Notes: generated by a model from the sequence alone, not told the origin. 64,000 bases of DNA from Eutreptiella sp. 'Long Island Sound 2002' (GCA_964036045.1 OZ038390.1:3854017-3918016), one strand, 5' to 3'. Counted from the stretch's first letter, positions 10,088 to 22,077 are shown. A program made the numbers and translations.

Positions 10088-12024
10088 TCCCTCCGCCTGG
10101 CAGCCGCACGCCATGGCGACCACGACAACGCACAAAGGAAGAGCACCAACACAATGGTCGGTTGCAGGACACGCGTCTGGTGCTTCACGACATGCGGGAA
10201 CCCGAACACTTTCTGAGCATGACCCAGCCCAGCCACCAAAAGACCCCAGGGGCAGATGCGGAGATGCAGTGACAATACACTGCCACGCTGACATACAGCC
10301 CGTCTCTAGTCCACCAATCAACCCCACCGCCCTGTGGTCTGGTCATTGGGCCCAAAATGGCGTTGTCTGCGGTAGAGTCGGGTGTAAAAAAAAAATGAAA
10401 AAGGTACACCATCCGGTACACCCCACCGCAAGACGTTGAAGATAGTTGACACTTGGTGCAAAAAGGACAGTGGCTGTACGTCCACAAATGGCAGTTTGCG
10501 GGTAACCGACAGCTGCCGGTTAACCGGCGGCGGTTTGCAAATACCCAGCGTCAGGCCATCGTCCGTGGCTGGGTGGGCGTTGGCGCTGTGGCGAAAATTG
10601 TTAAAACCCCAATAAAAAAAGAAAATGCCATGGATTGCGGCACCGGCAGAGGGAGAATGGGGTATGTTCTGGCGAGTCTGGGTTGCTGTCTGCGTCTGCG
10701 GAGGCGGCACCTGTGATCACAACGCATTCCGTCGGATCCACCAGCGGCATGCTCTCACTGTGTAAGAGGCATTCGGGTGCTTGAGGAGGACAAAGGCACA
10801 CACAGAAACGGGGCCTGAAAGGCGGCACCATTCGTAGGAGCACAGGGCACGTGTCCAGGCTCAGGCACAGTCCTGTGGGCTGTGTGCAGCCCTGGACCCT
10901 CGGCTGCCGTTATGCTGCCGTCGTCCTAGCAACCCCCGCCCCCCGCCCCCCTTATCCCACACACAGGTCCATAGGCCTTCAACACTGTGTCTGCTGCAAA
11001 AGGCAGGCACCTGCATTGAGACATTGTTTCCAGTGCCCCCACACCTCACACCGGGGCCTGTGAAACATATGCTGTGTTCTCGCCCCCACCGCCAATTTGC
11101 ACCACAACACCGGGCACAGGGGGGCGCTTCAGCTCAGTTCCAGACCCCAACCCCTGCAGCGTGGCCAAAGGGGTCCAGAGGGAATGAAATGTCGGATACA
11201 TAGCTACCATGTGCCCCCGCGTCACAGGCATTCGGTCATCGCCAATCAGTTCCGAATGCTGCCGTGAGTTCGCCATCTGGCGATCGACTGTTTCATCGTC
11301 TGGTTGGGTGAGAGGTGTGGTCGCTTGTCAGGAGAGGGGTCCAAAGGGGAAGGGTTCAAAAATTTCTCAGGTTTTTGGGGCATTTTTGAATTCCACGTGT
11401 CATTCTGAGCATTTTGAATGGACGCAAGTCGGGCAAAATTTTCTGTTACCGTTCATCAAAAATGAATAATGGTATTGTATTCTGGCAGGCGCACAATTGG
11501 ACAAGCAAAGGCATCACAAGCAACAAGGTAAGACACAAGGCAACATGGACGACTGCAATTTGATACATCCCATTGTTTGCATGTGGTCCTTGTCCCCTCC
11601 ACCGTCCATCCATATGCACAACTACATATATAAAGACATATGAATGTATGTTTATGAACAACGAAGTGAGGCACCGAAAAAAATGTTTGGCAATGCCATA
11701 CACCAGCCTACACTACATGTGTCGATCTATTATCATTCACTTGAGTTACGCAAAACTCAACAAAAACTATTCCCCGGAGAGAAAAATTTCAAACTCAAAA
11801 CGCAACAAGGAAGGGTGCCCAATTGACCACAGACTGCGCAGGTGGTTTTGCTGAAGCAAACAGGTATCCACCGGGTACCATATTGCACTGCTGGATGTTG
11901 TACAGTCTTGCCGCACATCCCAGACAAGTGACCCTCAGATGCAAGCAGCATCGCAGTGCAGCCCCCCCCCCCCCCCCCCCGGAGCTCTCGTAAACCCTCT
12001 CAATGTCCAGAGGGATTTCTTTGG
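10088..12024. other. No gene seen
   Basis: About 1.9 kb without a recognisable exon or strong repeat. 11,340-11,900 is more AT-rich than the surroundings. A C run lies at 11,963-11,980 just before the next dispersed repeat. Confidence 0.4.
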
Positions 12025-12468
12025 GGGCCTCAATTGGTCAGGTGTGGACCCGCAACTTAGCTCCAGCCGCGCCTGCCTCACGACCTTCATCGCCATCTCA
12101 GTTCCATGATTGTCCGTGTCACGCAGACAGTGCTTTGCAGTTCGTCCCGTCCCTCGTCCCTGGATGGGGTAAGAGTCGGGCTGCTTCTACAGGGTTCAGG
12201 GCATTGTCGCCTTCGGACTGAGTTTGGGGCGTAGCGTTTGCTGTCTCCCACTTTGGCTCCCACCGTCGCACTGGCATGCTCGCTTGCGCTGGCCCCTCTC
12301 GGCCACACACCTGTGTTTCCGGGTCACCTGGTCGTGGGGGGTGGGGCGGTCAGAGGTCACCCTTGTGGGCCACTGCCACCGGCCCTGGGCTATTTAGGTC
12401 CTTAGGATTTAAAAACCCCAGTGGGTACTGGCTTTTTGGAGGTCAACATACAGCCATACAGAGGGTGG
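12025..12468 (+). repeat. Dispersed repeat CAATTGGTCAGGTGTGG, copy 2
   Basis: Second copy of the repeat at 5,752-6,190, in the same orientation, starting just after a poly(C) tract. Both copies continue into a tRNA-like/SINE-like zone, which suggests a composite unit. Confidence 0.8.
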
Positions 12469-12539
12469 GAAGGCTGGGCGGCGCCGAGGCGCCTGCATGT
12501 GTGGTGTGTGTGTTTGCGTGTGCGGTTGTTCCCTGTGCC

Positions 12540-12910
12540 AAGTTCCAGCACTTCTCAGAAGGCAGCCGCTCAAGTGGCAGCGCACCCGGCGTTTGTCGTG
12601 AGGGAGGTGGTTCGAGTCCCGGGATCGGTGGTCTCCCACCGATCCCTTCGAATACCGGACGGGACCTCCTGTCGACCTGTTCGAGTACAGGTGGCGGCGC
12701 GCACTGCTGCAGGTGTGTGTGGTTCCTGCGTGTCACTTTTTGGGGGTTGGGGCAAAACGGACGAGACCTCCACCCGATCCACTGGTACCGGTGGTGGCGC
12801 GGGTTGCTGTAGGGGGGGGTGGTTCCCACGACGCCGACTAGAGAGCTCTACGTGCAGGGAACCCAAGAGCACCAGCTCCCGGGTTCGAACCCCCGCACTG
12901 GACGACTGAA
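12540..12910 (+). repeat. tRNA-like / SINE-like modules
   Basis: Two B-box-like words occur: GGTTCGAGTCCC at about 12,609 and GGTTCGAACCCCC at about 12,882. Between them are GGTACCGGTGGTGGCGCGGG and GCACTGCTGCAGGTGTG, words also found around the tRNA-like modules at 62.2-62.7 kb. The shared content points to one dispersed short element family. No full cloverleaf is seen. Confidence 0.4.
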
Positions 12911-13010
12911 GACTCCCGCTCTCACTACTGGGCCGTGCCGGTCTCTTGCCCTGTTTGGGGTTTGTGACGCTCTTGGAGTCTGAACCTATGGGGGTGTGGG
13001 CTTGCGTGCA

Positions 13011-15446
13011 TTATGGCGTGCCAAACAAAGGGCGGCTGGGGTCCGGTGTTCCACACCGTGAGCCCTCCGTGCTGCACGTGATCGTGGAGGCCGTTGCTGG
13101 TGATCTAGGTGCCAGCCAGGCCTCATCACAGCTGCCTGGGGGGGAGGGGGGGGCTGACGAGGGGAAGAGTTCCTGCCTGACGTCACGCATTGGTGTTTGC
13201 CGTGGTGAGCGGGAGACCGCCCGCGACCTCCATCCAGAGGCCGGGGCAGTACAGCCTGGTGAGTGGCGTGGTCTCTTGGAGGCTGGGGTGCAGTCCTCGA
13301 CTTCCAGCAGTGGAGTAACTCCCTGTCTGCGGGGGGTCGGGGGGGGGGGTGTGCCACGAGGAGGCGGGCTGGCCGCCCGCTCCTCCGGAGTAAACATGGG
13401 TTGCTCATCCAGGTCGGACTCGTCTTCCTGATCCTGTGTCTGCCCTTCCTGCTGTGGGCGCCGGGCCGAGGTGACATACCCTCGGTGGAGGGGGGATTTG
13501 CGGCGGCCCATGTCAGCCAGTGTGTCCGCGTGTGTGTTCCCTACAATGCCAACGTGTGAGGGGACATGCAGCCAGCGTACCGCTGCCCCTGCCTGCTCAA
13601 TTTCCCCAAGGAGTTGCTCCCACAGGTCCACGTGGCCCACCGGCCCCCGCGAACCTTGCCAGTCATGGCGCCGCCATTTGCTGGCTTTGCCTGTGGCCCC
13701 CATGACCACTAGTTTTGAATCAGAGCAGATCAGTGTGCGCTTGTGCTGTGTCCTATGGCGAATGGCATGTATGGCCGCGAGGAGCTCTCCCCTGTTATTT
13801 GTTTGTTTCTGAGTGATGGGGATGCACTGTGCCGTGTCCCGGTGATCCCTGAAATATACCCCAAACCCTCCCACCATTCCCGCCTCCGGATGGACCTCCG
13901 ACGAGCCGTCGGGGTAGATGGCTTCCCATCCCTCCGCTACATACTCATCAATGACTTTCTGATGCGCCTCCGCCATCGCTGGACCATACATGTCTTTTTT
14001 GCGTTTCCTGGGCCGCGGGTTGCGGAGCCTGGGGGGGGATGGGTGGGGCTGGCTGAGCCTGGGGTGCTGCAGGTTTCCTGTTTCCTTGAGGGATGCGATT
14101 GCTCGGTGCATGTCCCGCACTTCGGGCGTGGGGAGGGTTGGAGCTGGGTGCTCGTACCATCGCGCAAGAATGCACAGCCACTGTGTGAGGAATATGTCCC
14201 ATGTTGGGGGGGTGTCTCGGAATTTGACCGCGTTGCGCAGGTTCCAGGATGCCATAACCGCGGTCCACATGATCAGCCCTAGCGGGCTCTGGAGGGATAG
14301 AACTGGCATGTCCCACAGGAGGACCTCTGGGTCTGTTTCCGTGGTATCCTCGAATATCGCTGGCCCCATGCATTGTTCCGCAATGTGATACGCAGGGGGG
14401 AGGAACCGGCACTCCAGAAGCGCATGTCGCATGTCTTCTGGTTTGCCATCCACCAGGCAGTGTGTGTGCTGAGGGAGCCAGTTGGCGAGTCTGGTCCCCA
14501 CTGGGAGTTTTTTCCACAGTGCGGTCTGTATGAAAGAGTGGTGTTTGGGCGGTATCGATAGCTTGGTCCAGGCCTGCCAGGTTTCCGGTGTTTGGCGGGG
14601 GTCCGGGGGTTCCTGACGCATCAGGTACCTGAGCATTGCCTTTGTATTCCAACCCCCCCAGAAAATGGCCGATGTTTCTTGTGGTGGTGTCATCTGTGGT
14701 CGGGGCCAGGCCTGTCCCAGCTGGGCCTTGTACCTCAGGGCCCATGTGGGCGGCAGTCTCTCCTGCAGGTCCGGTGTGCACTGTCCGATGCTTGTGATCC
14801 CTGCCCTGATGAGTTTTGGTGAAAAATATGTGTTGTTGTTTGTGTCCCTGAAAAGTACCGAATGCCAGCAGCTCAGCCGTGGTGCCTGGTCTGTGTTGGG
14901 GGGGAGGATGGGGGCCAGTTTCCGTAGCAGGGAGAAGGCTTTTGCTGAGGTGCCCAAAAAGGGGTAGGTGTTCCAGGGGATGGGACCCAGCTGTAGCCAT
15001 GGGAGGTCACCCAGCTCCGCCTGTACCCCGAAGCGTTTGGCCCAACCATTGAAATGCTGTGCAGAAATGGGGGAGAGCTTACTAGTGTCGTGCCGGGACA
15101 TCACGAAGTGTGTGGCGTGTTGCCACAGCAAGAAGAGGCTGGGTTTCGGGAGGAGTGCTCCCCCCAGCTTCGGGGGTAGCTGCAGTATGGGTAGGGTGAG
15201 GCCCCAGCTGCTGAGTCTTAGGGCCACCCGGTACACATTCGCCAGCTTGGTGCATACATCCTCCGTGGGGAAGTAGGCCCTCGCCGGGTAGATCATCAAT
15301 GGGAGTATCCACTCCTGGAGCAGGTGTACTCGTTCTGGAATCGTCAGGGGTAGGGTCGCTGCGAACTGCGCGAATTTCTTTGGGGGGGGGGGGGGTGGCG
15401 GACGGGGGGGGGGGGGGGGGCAAACGCCTCGGTCGTGCCTCCGCAT
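13011..15446 (-). CDS. 5'-truncated non-LTR retrotransposon ORF (zinc-binding and RNase H)
   Basis: One open minus-strand frame of up to 811 codons. Residues from about 23 on read like the post-catalytic thumb region of a LINE-type reverse transcriptase (P-E-R-V-H-L-L, Y-P-A-R-A, A-L-R-L-S-S-W-G). Residues 329-346 form a H-x-H-C...H...C zinc-binding pattern. Residues 509-650 are a complete RNase H with acidic residues D513, E554, D576 and D641 and a W-L-H-V-P-S-H-V-G-I motif. A Pro/acid-rich tail of about 160 residues follows. The polymerase core is absent. The sense 5' end stops in C/G runs at 15,384-15,420, so the first 22 residues (Pro-rich) are probably not native. It cannot transpose alone. 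It has the same tail architecture as 6,823-7,868. Confidence 0.85.
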   Translation of the reverse strand: MRRHDRGVCPPPPPRPPPPPPPKKFAQFAATLPLTIPERVHLLQEWILPLMIYPARAYFPTEDVCTKLANVYRVALRLSSWGLTLPILQLPPKLGGALLPKPSLFLLWQHATHFVMSRHDTSKLSPISAQHFNGWAKRFGVQAELGDLPWLQLGPIPWNTYPFLGTSAKAFSLLRKLAPILPPNTDQAPRLSCWHSVLFRDTNNNTYFSPKLIRAGITSIGQCTPDLQERLPPTWALRYKAQLGQAWPRPQMTPPQETSAIFWGGWNTKAMLRYLMRQEPPDPRQTPETWQAWTKLSIPPKHHSFIQTALWKKLPVGTRLANWLPQHTHCLVDGKPEDMRHALLECRFLPPAYHIAEQCMGPAIFEDTTETDPEVLLWDMPVLSLQSPLGLIMWTAVMASWNLRNAVKFRDTPPTWDIFLTQWLCILARWYEHPAPTLPTPEVRDMHRAIASLKETGNLQHPRLSQPHPSPPRLRNPRPRKRKKDMYGPAMAEAHQKVIDEYVAEGWEAIYPDGSSEVHPEAGMVGGFGVYFRDHRDTAQCIPITQKQTNNRGELLAAIHAIRHRTQHKRTLICSDSKLVVMGATGKASKWRRHDWQGSRGPVGHVDLWEQLLGEIEQAGAAVRWLHVPSHVGIVGNTHADTLADMGRRKSPLHRGYVTSARRPQQEGQTQDQEDESDLDEQPMFTPEERAASPPPRGTPPPPTPRRQGVTPLLEVEDCTPASKRPRHSPGCTAPASGWRSRAVSRSPRQTPMRDVRQELFPSSAPPSPPGSCDEAWLAPRSPATASTITCSTEGSRCGTPDPSRPLFGTP

Positions 15447-17020
15447 GACTTTTCACCCGGTGTCCGCATCGTTCTTTGGCGGGTCCACACCAACGGGAGG
15501 CGGGACAACAGCCGTGGATCACAAGGCTGAGGGTCGTTGGGTGACGGGCAGCGGGTCCTGGCGACCAATGTCACCCACTTTGTCAGGAAGGACCAGCACT
15601 TGTCAGGAAGGCTAAAGATACGTGGCGTGCCGTCGCCCGCCATTCATTGATGCCCCCCCTCCCCCAAACATCGGTCACGGGCTTCAAGTTCTCGGCTGGG
15701 AATCCATGGAAATGGTGTGCCGTCGTCTTGGTGTTGCGTGTTGCAGGACACGGGATCAAGCACTGGCTCAATGAAATCAACAAAAAATCAACTGCACCAC
15801 TATTTAAGAACTAGCCAGCGACCGTTGTTGGCGCTCTTGAGTTTTGCTATTGGAAACAGGAGGCATACTAGAGACCTTGAGCCCAGCTCCCAAACCCTGG
15901 TCCCACGCATGCGATGTGACTTTGTTCCGTGCGATTTTATTTTTTGCGCGATTTCATTTTTTGCCTGCGTCAAATACAACATGGGCCACACCGTTCTTCC
16001 TCTCCTTGCTGAGGCCAGTGATAATGACAGTCTTGGGGCAGGGGGGAAGACTCTGCTGATTGGGGCCGATGGGGCTCTGGGCAAAGGGTTCTCTGAGAGG
16101 AGGGCAAACAATGCGGGTGCCACAGCACATGACGTGCGAAGAAGGAGTGCGGGCTTCCTCTGTCTTCTTGGCATGTTTGCTGGGCGTTGGGCAGAGGGGA
16201 TTCAAGTGTGCGACTTTGGGGGCGTTTTCGCACAGCGCGGGGACAGCGCGGGCACAGCGCCAATTATTACGTTGTTTATTCCAGGAACACCCCCTGCACA
16301 CCACCCCCCCTACAGAAGCGTGCATGATCCATTCAAAACAGCCTCGGGGGTGCTGAGTTCAGGACCCTGGGACCCGTGGCTACCGGCGGTGGAAAACAGC
16401 CGACTTTTTGCACAGCGTGCGGTGTGCCCCCTTTCTTGCCCCCGGGTGTCATGCAATCCTGCATGCGTGACTGTGTTTTGTTTGCGTGGTTGTGACTGGG
16501 GCGGGGTTTATCTCATTTTGTGGACTGTGGCACGAACCGATGGCATACAGCCTCATGGGGCCGTCTCAATGAGGAATGCAACTTCAGGGTGCACCTGGTC
16601 CCACGTTCTGAGTCCATATTGGGGTACCCCTGTCGTCAAAGAGACACATGGCCGCATGAGCCCTGCTGGATTGGGGGGCCCAAAGCGGGCGATTCTCGTC
16701 CCGCGAACAGAAAAGGCCTCAAGGGGATGATGCACGAAGTAGACGTGACACGCTGCTACACGGGCTCTACGTGGGCATGCCTTGGTGGTATCGGACCCCC
16801 CCCCCCCCAAAGCCAAGCCCCCCCACCAGCCCATGTCACATCCTCACCTAATGACCCACAATATACCACATCAACCCTCAGTCAAGATATACACCAACAT
16901 CCAACCCTATCCCCGGCACTGCACTCCCACCGCGCGCGAGGGGGGGGGGGGCCTCAGACACCACCCGTAGCGCACCCCCGCTCCCCATCGCCACCGATTG
17001 CCCGTAGTCCATAACTGTTG
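15447..17020. other. No gene seen
   Basis: No exon is recognised. C and G runs occur near 16,798 and 16,939. Long frames at 15,717-16,730 have no domain-like content. Confidence 0.35.
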
Positions 17021-17122
17021 TAAGACGCCCCATCTTGACTCAGATGTAACACGCGCCGTCTTAGACGTCTTAGTTTCTAAGACGGGGCGTCTTACATTTT
17101 CTAAGACGGGGTGTCTTAGATC
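17021..17122. repeat. Cluster of palindromic AAGACGGGGCGTCTT units
   Basis: GTAAGACGCCCC at 17,022 is the inverted partner of GGGGCGTCTTAC at about 17,084. Two further imperfect palindromes (GCCGTCTTAGACGTCTTAG and CTAAGACGGGGTGTCTTAG) lie in the same 100 bases. Several alternative hairpins are possible. It sits in an AT-rich pocket just before the 82-bp minisatellite. Confidence 0.75.
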
Positions 17123-17384
17123 ACCAAAGAAACTAGAAATTTATTAAAAATTAATTATTTGGGCCACATGGGCCACAAACAAACTGATACATAAAAATTG
17201 ATTAGCAAAATTAATCAATTAGGCAGGTGAAAAATTCAGTTCTGGGGTGGGTGGTGGTATGTTGTGTGCGCGCCCATGGTTCAATAGGTAGAGGTGATAT
17301 TTGCTTGGCGGCCGTGAATATCGCTGCAGCCTGGGAATGACGTGCAGATCGACGTGACCTGCCCTATATATATTAATCGCATGG

Positions 17385-18315
17385 GGTATGGTCCCCTCCT
17401 CAAGGGGTATAGGGTCCAGCAATGAATATTTGGAGGGTGTAGACCCCTCAAATCTTCATCGCGTGGGGTCTACTCCCCTGCAAAAGGGGTATAGGGTCCA
17501 ACAATGATTATTTGGAGGGTGTGGACACCTCAAACATTCATCGTGTATGGTATAGTCCTCCCCAAAGAGGGGTACAAGGTCCAGCGATGGGTATTGGGAG
17601 GGTGTAGACCCCCCAAACATTCATCGTGCGGCACACAGTCCCCTACACAAGGGGTACAAGGTCCAGAGATGAAAATTGCGGGCATGCAGACCCCTCAATC
17701 ATTCATCACGTGATCATGTGGCGTAGACTCGCCTCCACACTGGTAAAGGGACCAGCATTGAATGTTTGGACGGTGTAGACCCCCCAAACATTCATTTTGT
17801 GGGTTGTACTCCCCTCCACAAGGGGTATAGGGTCCAACGGTGAATATGTGGAGGGTGTAGACCCCCCAAATATTCATTGTGTGGGGTATACTCCCCTCCA
17901 CACGGGGTAGAGGGCCGAGCGACGAATATTTGGCGGGTGTAAACGCGGGAAATATTCATCGCGTGGTATACTCCCCACCACGAGGGGTAGAGGGCCCAGC
18001 GGTGAATATTTGGAGGGTGTAGACCACCCAAATATTCATTGAGTGGGGTGTACTCCCATCTACAAGGGGTATAGGGTCCAGCGATGAATATTGGGAGGGT
18101 GTAGACCCCCGCAATATACATCGCGTGAAGTATAGTCCCCTCCACAAAGGGGATAGGGTCCGGCGATCAATATTTGGAGGATGTAGACCCCCCAAATATT
18201 CATTGTGTGGGGTATACTCCCCTCCACAAGGGATACAAGGTCTTGCGATGAATATTTGGAGGGTGTACACCATCCAAATATTCATCCAGTGGGGTGTACT
18301 CCCATATACAAGGGC
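17385..18315. repeat. 82-bp minisatellite with internal inverted repeat
   Basis: Eleven to twelve diverged units. The GGGTCCAGCGATGA landmark falls at about 17,414, 17,496, 17,579, 17,661, 17,750, 17,832, 17,914, 17,994, 18,076, 18,158 and 18,240, a period of 80-89 and mostly 82. Each unit has GAATATTTGG and CCAAATATTC arms around GGGTGTAGACCCC, and a second weaker pair, ACTCCCCT and AGGGGTAT. Arms vary together in some units (for example an ATTG-type loss), as if pairing matters or units convert each other. Frames across it are repeat artefacts. Confidence 0.92.
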
Positions 18316-18480
18316 TGCTGACCCCCCCCCTCTCCTGCTCCCTCCCCAATCTTTTGTTATTTCTGTGCGTGTGGAGGGGGCCTTAGACGATCAATGAGTC
18401 CCACAATAAATGAAGGGGCTTGGGAGTGCACGCGTCTCAAAGGCGATAGCCCCGTGGTAAAATCAAACGCCTAGACTCGT

Positions 18481-20690
18481 TTGTTACAAACCCCGTGGAT
18501 GGCTCGCATGGTCCGCTTGCGGCACAGACCGGAGGTGCTCATGGCCGGTGTGGCCGGGTGGGGCCCTGAGGGCGGGACTTGGGGGCCCTCCTGCATGGCT
18601 CGGGCATATCATGAGGCGCTAGGAGTTGCGTTCCAGTCCGCGGACCCCCAGAAGTATTTGGATGCCCTTCTGTATGGACTCACGCTGGCCTGGGGCACCG
18701 AGATTACATCTTTCAACTTGACGCCCAACACGGCCGCCGTCACCTTTGCCATATGCGACCTTGTGTCGAGAGAGCCAGCAAGACCTAGGGGTCAAGAATA
18801 CGCCGGCGCACAGCCAGGGACGAGATCCACGCCCAAAAAGTCACCGCAGACCGAGAAGTGCTAGAGCATGGCCGTCGACGAGGACACAAAAGGAGATAGC
18901 ACCTAGGTTGGTGAAGCTACGGGCGTCGGGGTTGGGGAGGAAGACAAAGCTCGACCAGAGATGACGCACAAGGAGCACAGCTACAAGAATGCCCGGTGGC
19001 TGCGTAAAAGACCGGCGGCACCGCTGGACTTAGAAACTATGTTGGCTGATGGAGGGCCTCATGGAGGCGGACGAGACGGAGGCGGAGACGGACATCGGAG
19101 TGGTGGTGCGTGATATATGGAGGATCCTCCTAGAGTGCGACAAGTGTGCCCTTAAGACGAAAATCAAAGAGCATAAGAAGAGGCAGAAACACCGAGAAAG
19201 GAAACAACGTAAGAAGGAACGCCGCAAGAAAAAGAAAGCGCGCAAGCCCTCCAAGCGGGGAAAGGGTCAAAGGGTCGATCCAAGACTCCGATTCGTCGCC
19301 GTCCTGCAGTAGTAGTAGTGACAGTGATTGTGGCTCGTCGTCGTCTGGGAGCTCGAGCTCGTCGGCAAAGTCATCCAAGCGACAAAAGGAGCGTGGTGGA
19401 CAGCGGAGCGCCAACTAGCAGGAATTTAAGTGGATTGATGGCAAGTGCCACTTCAAGAGCCAAAAGTCCAGCGACTGCATATGCTGTGATGGACCCCCAA
19501 GAGCACATGCCCGGACGATGGTGGCCACCACTGGTGGCTCAATAGACAAAAGTTCGGCTGCAAGGGCCGACAAAAGTGACTTCGCCGCGTGCAAGAGGAA
19601 GCCCGGGATCAAGCCTCGTCCCGGAAAGTAGAGCGCCCACCGCCGGAGTGGCCATGGGCGGCAGCCCGCGATGAGTTCTAGGAGGCGTTGGTTGCGGGTT
19701 ACGGAGCGACTTTCGCCTCCACAGCCCGACGAGGATGGCACAAAGATACTCTGGATGGGTATCTACGGCAGGTTAACAGGCTGGCGAGGACCGAGAGGAT
19801 GCGCCTTGGCGATGGGCCGAGAGCGGTCCTGGAATGCAGGCTGCTGGCGGTGGCACAAAGCGACCAGTCTCTGGAGAGCTCTGCGAAATCAGTCCTGTCG
19901 GCCGCACGCCTCGTGGAAAAGATGGGCTAGATGCCCGCGGCCACCCAACTAGAACTTGGTCATGGCCATCGAGATGCAGAATATCAAGGAGGAGAGGGCC
20001 GCTGCAAAAGAGTGGGCGCAAATCTACGACCTCCTCAGGCTGTGCGAAGCGGCCAAGAGCTTCTCCAACTGGGAGGCTGTCGCCCTTGCATTCCTATCAT
20101 TTAGACACTGCCTCCCGCGTTCCGAGGCTGGGGCCACGTTGGCCAAGGGGGGGAAAGGGTTACAGTTCTTCGGGGCGAAATCCATGAGGGGGGATCAGCA
20201 GCAAGAGCCGGGGCACTGGGGGCGAGAGTGGTTGCAATTTTTGGTCAAACTCAGGGCTCTTAAACGGTTCCATCGCGACAGGGGAGCATGGCACGGGTCG
20301 GGGGAGGCGCTAGAAAAGTCATTGGTTGGCCTCCTCGAGAGGGGGGAGGGGGGTAAAAAGACAGTGTGGTGGCATGCACCCAGAAGACCGGGGCGGCGCA
20401 GCTCAAGCATACGGGGACCCCCATGAAGACAATCATGCTCTGGGGGGGCTAGAAAACCCCGGGAGTCGCCCGTATGTACCCCCCCCCCCCGAGGTGGAAG
20501 TTCATTTGATCTGGACAGATCCCGTGGCCGGTGTGTGGGGGGGGTCGGACCGCAAAGTGCCGGGTCACACGGTCAAGAAGGGCAGTACTCTCGCCTTTTG
20601 GCCCTCGTGGGTCAACAGAGAGATTGCGTATGCCCACAGCGAATCTGCACGGCACTTTGGGGGTAGGGATGAGATAGCCTAGGGCGGCCA
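18481..20690 (+). pseudogene. Decayed tyrosine-recombinase-like mobile element
   Basis: Successive plus-strand frames form one broken protein. Segment 1 (18,481-18,800) has a W-G-P-E-G-G-T-W-G-P start and a Y-L-D-A-L-L-Y-G-L helix. The middle is very basic (KKERRKKKK type) and then Ser/Asp-rich. Segment 3 (19,688-19,930) reads Y-L-R-Q-V-N-R-L-A-R and S-V-L-S-A-A-R-L. After a stop at 19,928-19,930 and a 1-base shift near 19,953, segment 4 (19,956-20,420) contains W-A-Q-I-Y-D-L-L-R-L and A-F-L-S-F-R-H-C-L-P-R-S-E-A. That last block resembles the first Arg block (R..E) of tyrosine recombinases of Crypton or DIRS type. The later H-x-x-R and Tyr blocks were not found. The family call is inference; the decay is plain. 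Confidence 0.5.
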
Positions 20691-22070
20691 CAGGAAAAGG
20701 GGCAGAACCGCCTCCCCAGCGCCCCGAGGTGGGAGGGGGGGGGGGGTGCGTTTCAATCTCTGGCGGTAGAGGTGGCAGACTTGCGAGGCGGAAAATCACA
20801 CAGCCGCGAGATGGTGTGCAGGATGGTGGTGGGGATGGGTGAGGCCATGGGGCAATGTTCTTTGACAACTTGCCAACCTTCCGGGTGCATTGACATCACC
20901 CGGATACCGCATAGCATAAGCTTTGATAACATTGCATCAACAATACTATGCAAGCGGTTTGAATTACAATGTGGTGTCTTTATAAACACACAGGTTTGCA
21001 CTTAAAGTTGTGCGGATGGAGGGTAGGGCAATTCCCAAGCCACAAGCAAACAAAAGCGGACATGAGGCACGGGCCTTTCTGTGCAAAAAGCAGGGTAGTT
21101 GGGCTCCAGCACTCATCCAGAGGACCCCCTTGCTGCAGTACTCACCCCTCGCTCCAATACCCTATCCATGGCCCCAATAACCCTCTACACAAAATATCAA
21201 GTCTCTACTTTGGCACTGCACATGTCTACGCACATGTCTACAGAAGGCTGTGATCCCACGGCTATCGCACAATCTGATGGATTTGGCCTCCTTCACCCCT
21301 TTAATGTGCCCCATGTTCATGTCCTCTACAAACAGACTAAACTGTCCGTGAAATCGTCACTTCAAAGGGTTCAAGTTCACCCCCTCCTCTTTCATTGCTT
21401 ATAATTAAGCATGCCTTGTGAATGTCACTCTTCTCCCCTCTGTGCCCCCCCCCCTCCCCCTGGGCCACTTCACTATTTACGTGGCTCCAATTCACGTGTC
21501 TCAGAGCTTGTAGGCACTGAGACGGCTGCAATTCTTTCACCACCAGTCAAAAACGCTACACGGTGCATGCTTATGTGTCCCATGGGCTGTCTTCAACTCT
21601 TTCCGCCTCTAAACCCCTTGCTGATGAGCAAGCTACAGTCACTGCATCCAAATCCAGCTTGGCTTGTTCCCTCACTCACCAACAACGTGACCCGCGAATT
21701 GATATAGATGCCATCTATTGTGTGCGACAACAAACCTCAGCCTTCCAGTTTGTGCGAATGTACAAACATCCTGGTGCCCAGTGGGTCATCTGTAAAACCC
21801 TTTGGTGGTGGCTATTTCTCACTCAAGAACTTTTCGCTCCTCACTCTAAAATGGTGCCCTGCTTTGGTATCATCACTCAAACCAACAATGAAGTCCTAGC
21901 TATGATCGACAATGAGGCACAAAAATTCTATTGCCTTTGGTAGTGCACCTTGAAGAGAGGTTGACAGTCAGTCAATCAGTCCCTTAGCCAGGCCAGCAGG
22001 CAGTCAGACAGAAACACACAGTTTGGGTTTTTTGTCAGTGACAGACACGGCCCCAAGCAGTGGGGAAACA
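20691..22070. other. No gene seen
   Basis: About 1.4 kb of lower-GC sequence. Frames at 21,560-21,940 are open, but two frames look equally plausible and neither shows a family. Confidence 0.35.
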
Positions 22071-22077
22071 TTTTGCC

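Noticed and set aside
17385-18315. Resemblance to a CRISPR array
   Set aside because: There are no constant repeats with unique spacers; whole 82-bp units are homologous, and the setting is eukaryotic.
19049-19418. Lys/Arg-rich and Ser-rich frames as separate small genes
   Set aside because: They are consecutive pieces in different frames of the decayed recombinase-like element.
21563-21943. A 126-codon plus-strand frame
   Set aside because: Another overlapping frame looks equally protein-like, and neither matches a family I recognise.
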